Below are positions 1 to 9,714 of a stretch of 64,000 bases of DNA, in pieces; positions within the stretch are counted from its first letter, which is position 1, and every line of letters starts with the position of its first letter. The notes under the pieces were generated by a model. That model saw nothing but the letters and a program-made list of their open reading frames with translations, searched no databases and was not told where the DNA came from. The translations under genes were made by a program, and so were the position numbers. The DNA comes from Oehlia diaphana (taxonomy: Eukaryota > Glomeromycota > Glomeromycetes > Glomerales > Glomeraceae). Location of the stretch: assembly GCA_003833135.1 (NCBI GenBank), contig QZLH01000269.1, positions 53,309-117,308 on the forward strand, given 5' to 3'.

Positions 1-530
1 GTTGAAAAGCCATATTGCCAATTTATTGTTTCATTAAGAGGACGAAGCGGAAGTTGACGTTGACAGTCTTCCGAATGAGTAAGATAACCAAAGATATTTA
101 TACAATTGTTTTTATATTTTTTAATCCGCGCAAACGCGAGACATCCAACAAACTTGTAAATTTGTCTTGATTTTCGAGCTTTTGAGTTACCATTTTTTAG
201 TCTTAAGCTTGCATCACTTCCACAACAACATTGTAAAAGACAAATACCCTTAGCTTTATTACTATAACGCACTTTCCATTTGCGCTCCGGCTTATTTTCA
301 AGTATAAGATTATGCACCTTCAAGAAGGAAGTAGCGTCTTTTTGTGACTCCCATTTTCTATCAGTAAACTTAGAAACTGGGAGAGAACATAATTGTTCTT
401 TTTGTTTTTGGGTTAAAATAAGGTGTGAAGAAATTTTTAACATTTTAGATTGTAGGTCTCTGATTAAGAGTGAAAGCTTTTTTGTATTGAATTTTGGTTT
501 CAAGTATGGAAATAATAGTATTTCATTCAT
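1..530 (-). CDS. Transposase-like zinc-finger protein, N-terminal part, runs off left edge
   Basis: An open frame on the minus strand runs from an ATG at 528-530 to the window edge, 176 codons without a stop. The first in-frame stop upstream lies just beyond 541, so this is the first usable Met. The protein is basic and has a cysteine-rich segment (LLQCCCG) followed about 30 residues later by GCLAFARIKKY and then YLTHSEDC. That C...C...H-x3-C spacing resembles the FAR1/WRKY-GCM1-like zinc domains at the N-terminus of MULE-type transposases and their domesticated relatives. The family assignment is inference from the motif alone. The C-terminal catalytic part, if present, lies outside the window. 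It could equally be a lineage-specific DNA-binding protein. Confidence 0.5.
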   Translation of the reverse strand, partial: MNEILLFPYLKPKFNTKKLSLLIRDLQSKMLKISSHLILTQKQKEQLCSLPVSKFTDRKWESQKDATSFLKVHNLILENKPERKWKVRYSNKAKGICLLQCCCGSDASLRLKNGNSKARKSRQIYKFVGCLAFARIKKYKNNCINIFGYLTHSEDCQRQLPLRPLNETINWQYGFS

Positions 531-540
531 TCCATCATTC

Positions 541-1231
541 CATACATAGAAAAATATACTACCTCAAAAATTTTCGAGTACATCAATTTTGTTTAATTGA
601 TTTGTGATCTAAAATTCATCGTAAGATTGTGTGTAACCTAAATTAACAAATTCAGGTATAAGGAAAACAGCCCAATCGTTATTTCTCACGAGATTTTCAC
701 GTGATATTCATACATACGACCAGTGACATCAAATTTCACTATCACGTGACAGTGTAAAATGTTCATCACAGACATTACACCCTCTACTGTTCACGTTGAA
801 ATCCCTAACTCTTGGATCATGATATTTTCTTACTTTTTATCTTTAACACCAAACTGGGGATATGATTGGCTTAAATACTTTGGTTAAAGTGTTGAATATT
901 AACAACAAAACAACCCTATGAAAAAAAATTCTAGACAAATCTGGATAATAGAACCAGACAAATACTATTCATCGGACAACTTCTGGATAATAAAACTGGA
1001 CAAATACTGGACATGAGAAAATTTCGGCTGGACAAATTCCGGACATGAAAAAATTCTGGACATAATCCAGACAATAGCTTTCAAAAATGGAATAATTAAA
1101 AATTAAAAAAATGCAATAACACAAAATTGATGCTTGAAACTTCCCCCTGACGTTAATAAGTAAACTTGGAGAGCAACTAAAAATACTATCTATAATGTTA
1201 ATTAAACTTTGAATAATTGATAGTAAAGTCA
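541..1231. other. Intergenic, with short ctggaca/ccagaca repeats
   Basis: No gene is seen. From about 925 to 1075 the sequence repeats variants of (t)ctggaca(aat) and its complement roughly every 15-25 bases, which looks like a degenerate simple repeat. The 96-residue minus-strand frame across it has no protein features. Confidence 0.5.
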
Positions 1232-1380
1232 GGTTACGGTACATTTCGCTGAAACCCATTTCGCTGAAGCCATTTCGCCAAAGGAATATTTCACCAAAGG
1301 GATATTTCGCAGAAAGGACATTTCACCGAAAGTGCATTTTATCGAATCTATTTCACCGAATCGTTCATTTTGCTGAAAAT
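1232..1380 (+). repeat. TTTCGCCGAA-type degenerate tandem repeat
   Basis: The stretch begins with GGTTACGGTACATTTCGC and then repeats catttcgc(t/c)gaa-like units about ten times with increasing divergence (ttcaccgaa, ttcgcagaa). The same anchor and unit recur in inverted orientation at 33163-33312, and diverged units occur near 4165, 56706, 60690 and 61050. It is therefore a dispersed family. Confidence 0.75.
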
Positions 1381-1837
1381 GGTATTGATTAACATTTTAT
1401 GAAAAATATTCATCACGCAATGAAAATAAAAAAATAAATTACTTTTAGAGAGCCTTTTTTTTCCAGGACATTATCACTTTAATATTCAAGTAACTGATAT
1501 TAATTTCTAAGCAATAAATAAATAACTTTGAAATTTCTAAAAACATTTATTCATGAAAAAGTAAGTAAAAAAGATTAATGTATTATAAACAACGAGATAA
1601 ATTTAATAAAGATCATGCGATTAAAAAATTTTTCTCAATGGAATTGACATTTAATTGACTTTTAAAGTTCCTTTTACCAAAGATGACTATGCCAATTGCA
1701 TGAATGCTTGAAAACTTTTATTACAGGCAACAATTTATTGTTGAAATTTAATATAACATATTTATCCATATACAGTAATAACAGTATCTTTACTCTTACA
1801 GTAGTTATATAGTAGTAATTCACGTCAAACGGTCAAC

Positions 1838-2375
1838 ATCACTAAATTATTAGGAAGTCCAGTGACTATCCCTGATCAAAAATCGTAAATTTTACATTAG
1901 GATTTTTACATAAAATTAACGAAAATGTGTCCAATAACTGTTAATGAACAATTAACTCATTAATCAGTATAATCATAATATTTGCGGACAGTAATCAGAC
2001 AATACTGTCTTATAACAGATCGTCACTAGTAATAAACTACATTTTATTAGTATTAACTTTATGATTTCAAATTAAATAAATTTAAAATGTATACTCTATA
2101 CTGTATATATATATTAAAAGTTTAAATAGTCTAGTGGTTAGGAAAAATAAGTATTTTAAGGTCATAGGTTCGATTCTTAGGCAGTAAAATTTAATTTAAT
2201 ATTATATACAATAATATTGTATGTATATATTAAATATCACTAAACGTCCATATACTTGAAATTTACGGTTTATGGACGTACATAATATAACGTCCAACCT
2301 GCGGAGGGTCTGTCAATAGACAGTTAGTGGACATATGTCCAATAACAGTTGCTGGTCAGTCTGAAATTTAGTGAT
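1838..2375. repeat. Possible non-autonomous element with 11-bp inverted ends
   Basis: ATCACTAAATT at 1838 is repeated as its exact complement ending at 2375. The motif tgtccaataac(a/t)gtt also occurs near both ends. A tRNA-like segment lies inside. No clear target-site duplication was found, so this is tentative. Confidence 0.25.
2120..2190 (+). pseudogene. tRNA-like sequence (Glu/Asp-type), SINE head or tRNA relic
   Basis: A pol III A box (TAGTCTAGTGG, 2127-2137) continues as TTAGGA, the pattern typical of tRNA-Glu/Asp. It is followed by a B box (GGTTCGATTCT, 2167-2177). The acceptor stem is not well formed and the middle is AT-rich, so this is more likely a tRNA-derived SINE head or a decayed tRNA than a working gene. 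Confidence 0.5.
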
Positions 2376-2519
2376 CACTAGAGCATGTACCACTTTATTT
2401 GAAATTGGCTATACAAATATTGTTAATCATACTCTGTAAAAAATCTGATCCCGTGTTTTATCTTTCCATATTTTTCCGTGAATGTATCATTTTCATGGAA
2501 TTTATAGCCTTAAATCACT

Positions 2520-3697
2520 GAAAATTTTCATCTCACGCGGATGACGAACTTAACAACCACGTTGACCTCCTTGCCAAAGCTGCTCAGTACACGAATCAAC
2601 CTGCTGCGCCACCTTTGGGCTACATTTCCGCGCCATGTGTGCTTTTCTTTATTAATGATTTGCCGTTAGATGTTAATTTACGTTCAGCTTACAAAGACGT
2701 TTTCAAAGCTAAGCGCTGTCTCTCCTTGTGCCAATTGACACGTTTTGCCTCACTACTATGTCACCCTTCGCTCTTTGACTGGTCATGCATATGGGCTTGT
2801 CTAGTATTTGATCCTGGTCCTTTTGATCGTATTAACGGTCACATCTCTTTTTTTGCTTTTCGGCTTAAACTCCTGCTGGACACATTGCCTACTCTTAATC
2901 ACCTTCAACAACATTGCCCTTCTATTTACGATTCATCATGGTTATGTCCTAGCTGTAACTCAGCTACAGAAGACCTTCAACACTTATGGGAATGTCCCTG
3001 CAACTTAACAGAATATAAACCTCGTTCAATGATCGAGCCTTGCTTGTTCTGCACTTTTAAAACTACTTTGCTGGATAAATTCTTACACACACCTGCATCT
3101 ACTGTTCTCCCACAAACCTTTGATCTGGATTTCATATCTTTGAATTGCTGGTTGACCACTTCTGGCTCTGTTTTGTATCATTGGCTCACTCGAGGCTTGA
3201 TCCCTTTTTCTCTCACGGCATTTTTGCGTGTGCTTGGTTTTCTGATGCTCAAATTCTTGACGTTATTGCACCTGCTCTCAAGGACTTTCATTTAAAGAAT
3301 TATGTGGAAATTTGGATTTGTCACTCCATCCTTTTCAATGCCTGGGAAAAATCCAAAGGCATTACTATCTCTCAAAAACGATCTTTGATTTCTCAACAAT
3401 GAACTACCACTTCTCCTGCGACCTCTTCTCCTTTATCCTCTTCAATGGCGTCAGTTTTCTCAGATTCCTGGGTTTTCTGGGTTTCCTCTTCTATAGTCCA
3501 AGGTGGTTCATGGATCTCATACTTGGTTCACTACTTTTAGTTTAGATTTCTTTAATTGTATGAGTCGTGAAGCTACTTTTTTATTTTATTTTAATTTTCT
3601 TATTTAAATTTAATGTTGTTCGTTTTTATTTTTTGATTTTAAAATTTTAAATAAATATAAAGTTATAAGACTGTTTAACAAAGAAAATTTTCATCTC
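2520..3697 (+). mobile_element. 5'-truncated LINE (non-LTR retrotransposon) with target-site duplication
   Basis: The 15-bp sequence GAAAATTTTCATCTC stands at 2520-2534 and again, identical, at 3683-3697. Between the copies lies the 3' end of a non-LTR retrotransposon: the end of an RNase H domain, a Cys/His motif, then an AT-rich tail. The abrupt start inside RNase H and the flanking duplication are the marks of target-primed reverse transcription with 5' truncation. Outside the duplications, both flanks carry tccgtgaatgtatcattttc-like sequence, so the insertion landed in an existing repeat. Confidence 0.85.
2535..3402 (+). pseudogene. LINE ORF2 C-terminal fragment (RNase H end, Cys/His motif), frameshifted
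   Basis: The frame is open from the duplication boundary. It starts with a typical RNase H ending (HADDELNNHVDLLAKAA), followed by about 80 residues of linker and a C-x2-C...H-x3-C motif (WLCPSC, then QHLWEC) as found after RNase H in LINE ORF2 proteins. Reading continues to about 3215. There the conserved C-terminus switches frame: WLTRGLIP in one frame, then HGIFACAWFSDAQILD in another to a stop at 3402. It has no start codon of its own and cannot make a working reverse transcriptase. GC content is higher than in the surroundings, as expected for a recent insert. Confidence 0.8.
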
Positions 3698-5081
3698 GCT
3701 AACACGGATATCCGTGAATGTATCATTTTCTGTATCATTTTCACGGAATTTTTACAGAATACACGGAGAAATAATGGAAATATTCGGATAAAAATATTTT
3801 ATAGGGATAACTAGTGTGATTGATAGAGTGAGCAATTTAATTTGAAATGCACATGTTGGCGTTTACGAATGGTTATAGAAGTAGATAGAAAATCATATTA
3901 TTTAAATACCTTGCTGCCAGTTTCATTAACATGAGAATTACATTTTATCAATTTTTGATGATTGTAATAATACTTTAGAATTTGCACATAATGCTTTTTA
4001 TAAACTTTCTTATTATTTAAATGCTATAAAATAACATCTTATCCTTCTCTTAATTAATACTAAAAAAGGGTAAGTGCATGTATTTGTTGTGCTAATTAAA
4101 TATAGAATAATAAATTTCAATTCATGCAATAATAGTTATATTATATTAAGAGCTTTACAATACTTTCGGCAAAAACGTTCTGTCAGTAAAATAGGAATTC
4201 GGTAAAATGAATTTGGTATCGGCAAATTTCCAGTTGGTAAAATGGCTTCGAAAAATAGAACCGTATTAAGATTTCACTGTTAGAAGAAGAAAGTAAGTTT
4301 AAAAGTGTGATGTACTCGCTCGAATAAAATACTAGTGACTGGCTGGTCGTATAATAACGTGAAGAGAAACAGAATCTGGTAAAAAATTTTTTTATTTTAT
4401 TCATTTATTAGTTAATACTGTCGGTTATAGGTTTGGTAAAAAGGTTAGTATTTGATAATAAGTCAAAACACTAACGTTACAAAAAGTTTAAAGTGTGAAC
4501 TCCAAAAAATAGTCTCAAATACTCCTAAAGAAAGAAAAGTTAAAAAAATTAATACTTGGTAAATAAAAAATATCCAACATCATGAAAACTTACCATGTTT
4601 AACAAAAGAAATTAAAAATAATGCACCCAAGCATCCATAAAAAGAAGGAAAAGGTATTTTTAAGTTTATTTCAAAGAAAAAGGATGAAATGCTTTTAAAG
4701 CAATAGTAGCTCATAAAAAAAAAGAAGCGAGAAAAAAAAAGTAAAACTTATCCCGTTCTTAAAAAGAAAATACTAAACTAAAGTGTCCAAGTGTTCCTAA
4801 AAAAGAGAAAGAGAGACGTTTTAAAGTGTATTTCAAAGAAAAAAGGTGAGGTTTTCTAAAATAAAGGGCTAAAAGGGAAATGAAATGAGAGAATTATCAT
4901 GCTACTGTCACATGGGAAACGGGATAAGTATTGTAAACTCCTGGAACAGATTACATTTTGGGATGTGATTTAAGTGATCTCGTTAAATCTATTGTTACTG
5001 TAAGAACTTTATTTTAACCATTTTCTAATTATTGGGAAAAAGAATCATTCAATCTTACAACGAGAAACATCATACATAGTA
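3698..5081. other. Intergenic with degenerate repeats
   Basis: No gene is seen. From 4160 to 4440 there are diverged ttcggcaaa/ggtaaaatg units related to the TTTCGCCGAA family. From about 4600 to 4870 a lysine-rich coding-like motif appears twice in different frames (CPSVPKKEKE at about 4786 and a similar HPSIHKKKEK at about 4630), which suggests an old duplicated coding relic. Confidence 0.4.
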
Positions 5082-5355
5082 ATGGGCAGTTATGTGCATG
5101 ATGCGTACAATGCGTATAATGTAATTTTGGCCAAAATCGTATTTCTGGTAAAATTGTGTCTTAATTTTGCCCAAAATGCATAATGTGCACTATGCATATA
5201 GGGATTCCTTATTGTTATGCCAGTTCTTGTATGCTTATAGAAAATAAGCGTATAGGTATATGGTAAGCAGAAGGATTAATGAATAAAATGTATATTAATA
5301 AATATAAGTGAACACGTAGTGAAATAAATTATATGAATTTATTAGTAAATGTATC

Positions 5356-5726
5356 ACTGTTGATCAATTTACGAAGGTTACACAATAAAACAGAACGAAA
5401 TTTCAGTCAAATGCGAATAGGGTATTGCACACACGGGCATATACACTCAGACGCAATATTGACTCACAAATATAACAAACTATAGGATAAACAATGAGAT
5501 AATTTATTTAATAAATGCTTTATTAAAATATAACAGAATTATCTAACATTACATTGATTTAGAACGCATGTATTTATAATAAATAAAACCTATGCTAATC
5601 ATGTTAAAAATATTAAATAAATGCTACATATTTAACAAATGTAATATGTTAAATATGTGTTATATGTTGCATATGTTATATATGTTAGATATGTTGCATA
5701 TCAGATATGTTAAACATGTTTAACAT
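5356..5726 (+). repeat. Gap-flanking duplicate, left copy (371 bp)
   Basis: It starts ACTGTTGATCAATTT and ends TTTAACAT immediately before the run of N. The same 371 bases recur directly after the gap at 5946-6316 (offset 590) with no difference seen. Confidence 0.95.
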
Positions 5727-5945
5727 NNNNNNNNNNNNNNNNNNNNNNNNNNNNNNNNNNNNNNNNNNNNNNNNNNNNNNNNNNNNNNNNNNNNNNNNNN
5801 NNNNNNNNNNNNNNNNNNNNNNNNNNNNNNNNNNNNNNNNNNNNNNNNNNNNNNNNNNNNNNNNNNNNNNNNNNNNNNNNNNNNNNNNNNNNNNNNNNNN
5901 NNNNNNNNNNNNNNNNNNNNNNNNNNNNNNNNNNNNNNNNNNNNN
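5727..5945. other. Assembly gap (219 N)
   Basis: A run of 219 undetermined bases between two identical flanks. The predicted proteins that cross it are meaningless. Confidence 1.
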
Positions 5946-6316
5946 ACTGTTGATCAATTTACGAAGGTTACACAATAAAACAGAACGAAATTTCAGTCAA
6001 ATGCGAATAGGGTATTGCACACACGGGCATATACACTCAGACGCAATATTGACTCACAAATATAACAAACTATAGGATAAACAATGAGATAATTTATTTA
6101 ATAAATGCTTTATTAAAATATAACAGAATTATCTAACATTACATTGATTTAGAACGCATGTATTTATAATAAATAAAACCTATGCTAATCATGTTAAAAA
6201 TATTAAATAAATGCTACATATTTAACAAATGTAATATGTTAAATATGTGTTATATGTTGCATATGTTATATATGTTAGATATGTTGCATATCAGATATGT
6301 TAAACATGTTTAACAT
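5946..6316 (+). repeat. Gap-flanking duplicate, right copy (371 bp)
   Basis: Identical to 5356-5726. Either contig ends were not merged, or this is a true tandem repeat of about 590 bp. Confidence 0.95.
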
Positions 6317-6391
6317 ATTAAACATTCGTAACATTTGCAACATTCATAACATGATCGTCAGTCACATGATTATTCGATTGACATTATTGTA

Positions 6392-6490
6392 CAGTGAGGG
6401 TGTATGATATTAAAGTACGAACTGTCTGGAATTAACGTTAACGCTATTACTTACAAGCGCATAACTTCTAAACTTTGTACACCCCCACTG
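6392..6490. mobile_element. Small Tc1/mariner-type MITE (99 bp, TA-flanked)
   Basis: The left end CAGTGAGGGTGTA and the right end TACACCCCCACTG are inverted with one mismatch. Each is bordered directly by the dinucleotide TA (6390-6391 and 6491-6492). CAGTG-type ends with a TA target duplication are typical of Tc1/mariner elements. The 99-bp body is too short to encode anything, so it is a non-autonomous derivative. Confidence 0.7.
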
Positions 6491-6579
6491 TACGTTAAGG
6501 ACGCCCATGCATATAATGCACATAATGCGCATTATGCGCGTTATCAATCAAAATTTCCCATTTGCCCATTTCTAATCAT

Positions 6580-9160
6580 ATAACGCAACTGCCTAAATTC
6601 TTGCCTGATTTTAACTATCAAATGCCCTAACTGTCAATGAGAATAAGACAACAATTACCACCTGAGTCTTTGTCACGACCATAAAATAGTAAAAATACTA
6701 AAATTAAAACTAATAATAAAATTTAAAAAATAATAAAATTGATAAAATTAAAAGCGTTTGAAACTGAATGCTAATATAAATCAAAAAAGAATACTAATTA
6801 TATTAATAAAGATAAAATAAAGAAAATATACTAGTACTATAAAAAAAAATTTGATACAATATAAAGTATGTAGTTAATTAGTATAGTATGGTAATACAAA
6901 TTAATACGGACGCTCAAAAAAAAAAAATTTTCAATTTTCCCGTACTCAGACGGGCCTTTAAAAATAAATTTACATCGTAACATCATTTACTTGTTCAACT
7001 TGAAAATATATCGAATATATTATTGATATCTATATTTTCACTTTACTACTACTCTACTGTTTTGAAAAAGAAAAATAATTGTATTTTTATCAAAAAGAGG
7101 TATTTAAAATAAAAAATTTAGGTGGAACTTTATCAAAATTCAACTAAGATGATTATAATGATATTAAGATAAAATTTAAGATCATAAAAAGTTCTCCAAC
7201 CTTTCAGATTTTGAATAATAAATTTACCCAAACAATAATAAAAATTTTATTACTTAAACTTCTTTAAATTATGCTATAAACCAAGCATTGCTTAAATTTC
7301 AAAACCTCACAACTTCTTAAAACAATACTGCACATTAAAAATGTTAGAAATAAATAAAGAATTGAAAATGATCATTAATTATACTAGAATATGTGATTTG
7401 CTAGGGGACTTCGTCCTCCAAATATAACATTTATAATTAAAAAAATTCTTTGATATAAATTAGTTGAATTGTATGTAAAATATTACCAAATAATAAAATT
7501 TTAATATAATTAGACCCTATAAAAAATTATGTTTTTAATATCAGAAAAAGATTACTAATGATCGTATATGAATTTTTTACGGATCACGAATTAAATAAGA
7601 AGCATTTTGTCCATATTCAGTTATTAGTAAATACATTTATATTTTCAAGTAATAAATTTTATTCACTTTGTTAAATGATACAAAAAATTACGAATTATTT
7701 TACTTTTAATTTAGAGTTAACTTGATAATGATTCCCAATTATTAAAAATGTACCGATCAGATTTAGCCGTATATTTATTATGCAAGCTATGCCAAAATAT
7801 CTCTGAGAACAGAAATGCTGCCTTCGTATAGACGATTGTAATTTCACTATATCTGACAACATCTTTAATTTTGGGCAATGTAAATACTGTATAATCCTTA
7901 GTTATTGGATGATACATTATTTTATTCTGAAAATTGATGTCAACAATTTACAGGATGCTAAATTGAGAGTTTTCTTTCTCGCGGATCTTTTTATCTTATT
8001 TAAATCTTTGACTATAAACTTTAAGTTTTCTAGCATCCCTAGCCCATAACATAAATTCGGATGATGATTTGAAAGTTAGCAATCTTATATTTTGAAGAAG
8101 ATTCTATTTCCAAATAAAGTAAAGAAATCTAGATTTATCTTTTTTTTTTAGAAAAAAAAAGATACAAACTGCGCCGTTATATTTAAAATCGCGTCATGTG
8201 AGATTTCTCTGTATGACTGCCTAAAATTACATTTTCATGTGACTTTTGGCCAGAGTTATGGCACGAACTTAAAGTCATGTAAAAATTAAAGGATTGTGCG
8301 TTGAAGATCTAAACAATGCAGTTTCTTTAACAAATTCAGTCGTTCGATGTAAGATATTTATTGAGATTTGTAGTAAAGTTTCGTACTTTATCATGTATAC
8401 GCAGTGAAAAATAAGACTCTAAGTTATTTATTACTTTAATGTGTTTTTTTTCACATCAATGTTCTTTCTTATTTGAACGAGTTTTAAAATTAGTATCTTA
8501 AGGATTTTTTTATTAGACTAGTTTATTCTTATAGAAAATTTATCTTACATTGTAAACGATTTATGGATATTGTATGCATATAATATACTAGGTGATAATA
8601 GTTAAGTTATCTATCGAGAAAATCATAACACACAAAGAATTCTACCCAAAACATATGTTCTATATCGTAATACTGTTGCATTAATAAGAAATCTTAAACC
8701 TTATTGATTCTTAAAAAAAAATTACTTAGTGCATATAGTTGTTTGATCCTCCATAAATTTTCAATTATTATATTTTTTCGTTAAAAAATCGACTTTTTTT
8801 TTTGTAATAAATTATATATATAGTCTTTACAGCGACCGGTAACCGTCAAGTAATTAGTCGCTGAACCAAATTAATTTGCTCGAAACGATAAAGCTTATTT
8901 TATTAAGCTTAAATAAGTAAAAAATATATATATATAATTATCTAATTAATTTTAAAGCGTCTAAATCTATAATTTTAAATACATAAGTGTCACTGTACAT
9001 AAATAAGTTATTGTTTTAAAAACTTAAAAATACAATTCGAAAATAAATAATTTAGGTTTAATTAATAACATAAAAGTGAAAAAATCTTAAAATTTTATAA
9101 ATCTTAATTAGCATAATTAATCTACAAAATTAAATATTATTAAAAAAAAAAATAGACGAA
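6580..9160. other. Intergenic, AT-rich
   Basis: No supportable gene. The 66-residue minus-strand frame at 7717-7917 has no recognised features. A T/A homopolymer hairpin lies at about 8139-8161. Confidence 0.5.
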
Positions 9161-9166
9161 TATTGC

Positions 9167-9709
9167 TTAAATGTAAGCATCTTTGTCAATATATTGATCA
9201 AAGATTTTATCGTAATGATCACCTTCATCCGAAGGGAGTTCATTTGAACTTTCGTCATTCAAACGTACGTCTTTATGACAACGATCATCAAAAATTACTC
9301 GTAAACCCGATTTATGTTGAGTTTTTTCTACCGAACGTTGTACAATTTTTGTTCTTGGGGGACCTTTCTTGAGCAAACGTTCGTTGTTTGCGAATTCAAT
9401 AAATGAATTCTTAAGGTCAACGGGTAAATGTCTCCACTTCTCCCCCGCTTTTATAGCCTTCTCTTGAGATGTTAATTTTGGATACTCTTTATCCAAAATT
9501 TTTTTATAAAACTTAAAAAAAATGATGTAGCCGTTTGAAGGCTTTTGGACCTTCTGTTCTGGTGGAGGAGGATCACTCCTGGGAAGAATGGGATGAATGG
9601 GATGAATATTTCGGGTCGAAACATGAATTGGTGGCATAATGTTCTTAATTGCTTTTTTTTGACCACGACGAAAATTTTGGCGAAGAATTAAACTTCTACA
9701 AGATTCCAT
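9167..9709 (-). CDS. HMG-box protein (MATA-HMG-like)
   Basis: A single-exon frame of 180 residues starting at the ATG at 9707-9709. A later Met (MPPIHVST, residue 25) is an alternative start. Residues about 56-116 form an HMG box of the mating-type/Sox class: KPSNGYIIFFKFY at helix 1, then YPKLTSQEKAIKAGEKWRHL, then IEFANNERLLKKG. This is the usual pattern of aromatic residues plus the W of helix 2/3. A Pro-rich segment (RSDPPPPEQ) comes before the box and an acidic tail after it. The protein should bind DNA in the nucleus. Glomeromycotina are known to carry many MATA-HMG paralogues, so a mating-type role for this one should not be assumed. The neighbouring sequence is empty. Confidence 0.85.
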   Translation of the reverse strand: MESCRSLILRQNFRRGQKKAIKNIMPPIHVSTRNIHPIHPILPRSDPPPPEQKVQKPSNGYIIFFKFYKKILDKEYPKLTSQEKAIKAGEKWRHLPVDLKNSFIEFANNERLLKKGPPRTKIVQRSVEKTQHKSGLRVIFDDRCHKDVRLNDESSNELPSDEGDHYDKIFDQYIDKDAYI

Positions 9710-9714
9710 TTTTA

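Larger units (their letters stand above)
5082..6571. repeat. Foldback region rich in ATGCG and ATGTTA units, containing the gap
   Basis: The left end has ATGGGCA followed by tgcatgatgcgtacaatgcg. The right end has the mirrored arrangement (atgcacataatgcgcattatgcgcg ... tgcccat ending at 6571). Inside, from about 6190 to 6350, runs of (t)atgtta/atgttgc on the left are mirrored by aacat/gcaacat on the right, centred on the palindrome GTTAAACATGTTTAAC. It looks like a foldback or MITE-like element. Its true structure is obscured by the gap. Confidence 0.45.

Noticed and set aside
280..549. 89-residue plus-strand frame
   Set aside because: It is antisense to the edge gene, whose minus-strand frame has zinc-finger-like motifs and is longer.
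5685..6075. Frames crossing the N run
   Set aside because: They consist mostly of unknown residues.
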